64,000 bases of DNA from an uncultured Bryobacteraceae bacterium. Lineage in GTDB: Bacteria; Acidobacteriota; Terriglobia; Bryobacterales; Bryobacteraceae. A program made the position numbers and the translations under genes. Each line of letters begins with the position of its first letter. Position 1 is the first letter of the stretch. Below, piece after piece: positions 61,795 through 64,000 of the stretch. Under the pieces are notes generated by a model that saw nothing but the letters and a program-made list of their open reading frames with translations, ran no database searches and had not been told where the DNA came from. The stretch lies in contig CAKZUE010000001.1 in NCBI GenBank assembly GCA_937920635.1, positions 1-64,000 of the forward strand. The letters run 5' to 3'.

Positions 61795-62718
61795 TCAGGC
61801 TCCGGCGACCAGCTTCAGGATCTCCTTCATGCACAGGTGAGCTTTCTCGATCAGCGTACCGTCGAAGATGTGCGTCTCCAGCCCGATGCGGCCCGGGTAG
61901 CCGTCTTTGGCGAGCGCCTCGAAAATCTCTTTCCACGGCACCAGGACCGGGCCCACCACAAGGCCCCGCGCCTTCATCTGCACGTTGCCGAGCCGCTCGA
62001 GCGGAAGCTGCCGGTAGCCATCGGGCCAGGGCTGTTCCTGGAAGCCGAGCGCGTTGACCGGGTCCCAGTTGATGCCGAGTCCCGCATCGGGCACAAGTTC
62101 GCAGATGCGGCGCAGCTCGGCCGCGGTGGCCACGTTGCAGGAAGCCTCGTTTTCCACCAGCAGCTTCATGCCGCGCCGCCGCGCCTCGGCCGCCATCGGG
62201 GCCAGGATCTCCGCCACCCCCGGCAGCAGGGCGGCCGGGTCGGCCACGCGCGTGAAAGTGAAAACGCGGACCAGCGGCACCTCGAAGATTTCCGCCGCGC
62301 GCAACGCCCTGGCCAGCTCGTCATGGCGGCGGTCGAAGCGGGCCTGTTCGCGCGCCTCGCGCTGCTGCTTCTGCTCGGGAGTCTCGTTGCGGCGGCGCGC
62401 CGGTTCCGTGCCCGGCAGCGTGAACTTCAGCATTGGCGTGTTGAGAAAGGAGACGCGGAGGCCGGCGTCCTTCAGCTCCCGGGCGGCCTTGAGCAGGACG
62501 GGCTCGTCGAGCTGGGCATACGTGCCGCCTCCACCGGGCACGCCTCGCAGTTCCACCCACCGCACGCCGTACTGCTTGCAGAACGCGATGGCGTCTTCCG
62601 GCGAGCGGGCGATCTCATCGGTGAGCAGGCTGATGCGGTCCAGCGTGATGCGCGGCTCCGCCGCCGCCAGCGGCGAGACCAGCGCCGCGCCCAGCAGCGT
62701 TCTCCGGTCCAGAATCAT
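61795..62718 (-). CDS. Exported sugar phosphate isomerase/epimerase family protein
   Basis: A 307-residue protein with a Tat-like leader (MILDRRTLLGAALVSPLAAA). TIM-barrel ligands: MKLLVENEASCNV (Glu), LGINWDPVNALG (Asp), GNVQMKARG and GRIGLETHIFDG (Glu). A helical insertion (about 110-140; EQKQQREAREQARFDRRHDELARAL) is characteristic of this subgroup. The His position of the metal set is replaced (VQMK), so catalysis may differ from classic members. Likely coupled to the LEA-like gene downstream. Confidence 0.85.
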   Translation of the reverse strand: MILDRRTLLGAALVSPLAAAEPRITLDRISLLTDEIARSPEDAIAFCKQYGVRWVELRGVPGGGGTYAQLDEPVLLKAARELKDAGLRVSFLNTPMLKFTLPGTEPARRRNETPEQKQQREAREQARFDRRHDELARALRAAEIFEVPLVRVFTFTRVADPAALLPGVAEILAPMAAEARRRGMKLLVENEASCNVATAAELRRICELVPDAGLGINWDPVNALGFQEQPWPDGYRQLPLERLGNVQMKARGLVVGPVLVPWKEIFEALAKDGYPGRIGLETHIFDGTLIEKAHLCMKEILKLVAGA

Positions 62719-62745
62719 GCCAAGAGTGTATCAAGGCGCAGGCGG

Positions 62746-63132
62746 TCAGGAGCGGCGGGACGGTGCCGGCGCGGCGGCAAGAAAGAGCGCGCCGCTCATC
62801 AGGGGCGGCAGAGAGAGAAGGATGGCCGTGCCCAGGCTTCGGACGGAGGGTTCGTTGCCCGTGCCGGACCAGTAGGCGCAAAACACGACCATCGCCAGCA
62901 CAAGCAGCATGGCGCCGCCGGCAGCCGCGTTCCTCCAGGCGTACAGGGAAATGCCGATGAAAACCAGCCCGGGCAGCGTCTGCAACAGCACGTCGGCGAA
63001 CTCGGCGTACTCGGCCACGCCGGACGCAAATCCGAACCACGCCCAGAAGACACCCCAGGCAAGAGACAAGATCCGCGCCACCATCCGCTCCCATTCCTGC
63101 AATCCGTACCAGTTCAGGTGCAATTGCTTCAT
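62746..63132 (-). CDS. Small integral membrane protein, unknown
   Basis: A 128-residue protein with four hydrophobic segments (ARILSLAWGVFWAWFGFASG; FADVLLQTLPGLVFIGISLYAW; GAMLLVLAMVVFCAYW; LGTAILLSLPPLMSGALFLAAA). The pattern resembles DUF-type four-helix membrane proteins. ATG 63132 has CGAAGGCTCCTCCA upstream, a moderate ribosome binding site. The family is not named. Confidence 0.6.
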   Translation of the reverse strand: MKQLHLNWYGLQEWERMVARILSLAWGVFWAWFGFASGVAEYAEFADVLLQTLPGLVFIGISLYAWRNAAAGGAMLLVLAMVVFCAYWSGTGNEPSVRSLGTAILLSLPPLMSGALFLAAAPAPSRRS

Positions 63133-63202
63133 TGGAGGAGCCTTCGGGCATGATACGGCTGTTCACTCCTTTTGGCAAGCAAAGAAACGGCGAAATGCGG
63201 GA

Positions 63203-64000
63203 TCAGCGGGATTCCAGGATCCGTTCCAGTATGGCGGGGAGCTCGTAGACGGCGCGGTTGTGGAACCGCCGCGCGGCGTCGCGCATCGGGCCGATGAGTC
63301 CGCCATCCAGCAACGAAGCGACGGCACGGCCCACATGGCGGTAGCTGTTCAGAGCCATGCCAGCGCCCTGTTCGACCAGCCACTCCGCGTTGTACCGCTC
63401 CTGGGGCAGCGTCCAGGCATTGCGGACGGTGATCACGGGCAGGCCGCAGTGCAGGGCTTCCGAGATGGAGCCGGGGCCGGGCTTGCCGATGAAGAAGTCC
63501 GAGATCCGCATCCAGTACGGGACCTCGCTGGTGAAGCCCAGAACATGTTTCCGAATTCGTGTTTTTTGCCGTTCGAGCTTCCGCCGCAGGCTGTCGTTCC
63601 TGCCGGCGATCAGAATGAGCTGCGCCTGGACGCCGGCGCGGCTGATGCTGTCCAGCACGGTCTCCATGGCGCCGGAGCCATAGCCGCCGAACAGCACGAG
63701 TCCGGTGGGCAGGCGGGGGTCGAGGCCGATCTTCTCCCTCTCGGCCTCGACCTGGATTTCGGCCGGCTCGTAGAAGCGCGGATGGAGAATCATGCCGGAG
63801 GCGAGAAACACGCGCTCCGGCGGATGTCCCATCTCCAGCGCCTGCTGGCGGGCTTTCTCCGTGCCGCAGATAAAGTATTGCGGCTGGCGCTCGATCCAGA
63901 AGGCGGGCGGATAATCGGCGAGATCGGTGAGAATCGTGACGTAGGGCGCTCCCGGCTTGACCGCCTGCCAGGCGTCAAACAGCGCCCGGTTGAAGTTGGG
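63203..64000 (-). CDS. MGDG-synthase-type glycosyltransferase, 5' part beyond window
   Basis: The frame is open to the window edge (codon at 64000) and gives the last 265 residues. Seen: PYVTILTDLADYPPAFW, QYFICGTEKARQQAL, VLFGGYGSGAMETVLDSI and the UDP-sugar binding site FFIGKPGPGSISEALHCGLPVIT, followed by NAEWLVEQGAGMAL. These fit GT28-like processive or MGDG/DGDG-type diacylglycerol glucosyl/galactosyltransferases that build glycolipids. The start lies outside the window, so the listed end is partial. Confidence 0.85.
   Translation of the reverse strand, partial: PNFNRALFDAWQAVKPGAPYVTILTDLADYPPAFWIERQPQYFICGTEKARQQALEMGHPPERVFLASGMILHPRFYEPAEIQVEAEREKIGLDPRLPTGLVLFGGYGSGAMETVLDSISRAGVQAQLILIAGRNDSLRRKLERQKTRIRKHVLGFTSEVPYWMRISDFFIGKPGPGSISEALHCGLPVITVRNAWTLPQERYNAEWLVEQGAGMALNSYRHVGRAVASLLDGGLIGPMRDAARRFHNRAVYELPAILERILESR

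Overview
ORGANISM. The window is GC-rich bacterial DNA that fits an acidobacterium, most likely the Bryobacterales/Solibacteraceae group. The evidence is family content, not a marker gene: Oar-type TonB-dependent receptors with carboxypeptidase-regulatory plugs, a PEP-CTERM protein, a hemX-hemA-hemCD block with fused HemC-HemD, several Tat-exported TIM-barrel sugar-phosphate isomerase-like proteins, ThuA, sulfatase and fucosidase genes, and a 'SRR..FLQYVVE' N-terminal-domain regulator common in acidobacteria. No rRNA gene, origin or intact mobile element is present.

LAYOUT. 0.3-2.6 kb: an M23 peptidase and a PD40 beta-propeller protein set among GC-rich dispersed repeats. 2.9-8.1 kb: a compact five-gene type III-A (Csm) CRISPR effector operon, cas10-csm2-csm3-csm4-csm5, with no cas6, cas1/cas2, csm6/CARF gene or CRISPR array anywhere in the window. 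8.2-9.1 kb: an ExeA-like AAA ATPase. 9.3-15.4 kb: a patchy region with a PEP-CTERM protein, a decayed IS21-type istA fragment, a secreted protein made of proline-rich 15-residue repeats followed by a clear terminator, tRNA-Glu, an exported arsenate-reductase-like protein, a frameshifted unknown gene and a membrane-anchored unknown. 15.6-19.4 kb: heme biosynthesis. 19.8-24.5 kb: S41 peptidase, GH29 fucosidase, acyl-CoA synthetase. 24.5-41.8 kb: an accessory catabolic region with an intact TonB-dependent receptor, an Old Yellow Enzyme/GltD fusion, an MFS-racemase-isomerase operon divergent from a GntR regulator, a frameshifted phosphatase, a second TonB-dependent receptor with three frame/stop lesions, and its divergent regulator. 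42.5 kb: tRNA-Thr. 42.7-50.0 kb: sulfatase, then a leftward operon (GAF, YCF48-like, two TIM-barrel isomerases, double ThuA, small membrane protein). 50.2-56.9 kb: bactofilin, methyltransferase, AI-2E transporter, a large probable PPi-type PEP carboxykinase, RraA-like protein. 56.9-64 kb: fatty acid desaturase, CpsB-type PHP phosphatase, HD-GYP/GAF/GGDEF signalling protein, LEA-like protein, another isomerase, small membrane protein and the 3' part of an MGDG-synthase-type glycosyltransferase.

MOST INTERESTING. The Csm operon is a solitary type III effector. Its Cas10 has no HD nuclease domain, no visible zinc finger and GGDE in place of GGDD, and its Csm2 carries a disordered tail of about 130 residues, so it looks like a stripped-down or repurposed system. 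Next are the secreted IRPGPPPDPLG repeat protein, an MFS transporter fused in frame to half of an amidohydrolase, a periplasmic-looking arsenate reductase, two 13-bp palindromes exactly 30 bp apart, and a set of genes whose -10 box sits about 7 nt before the start codon (leaderless mRNAs). Several genes carry single-base frame lesions, many in homopolymers, so real decay and assembly error both need to be considered.
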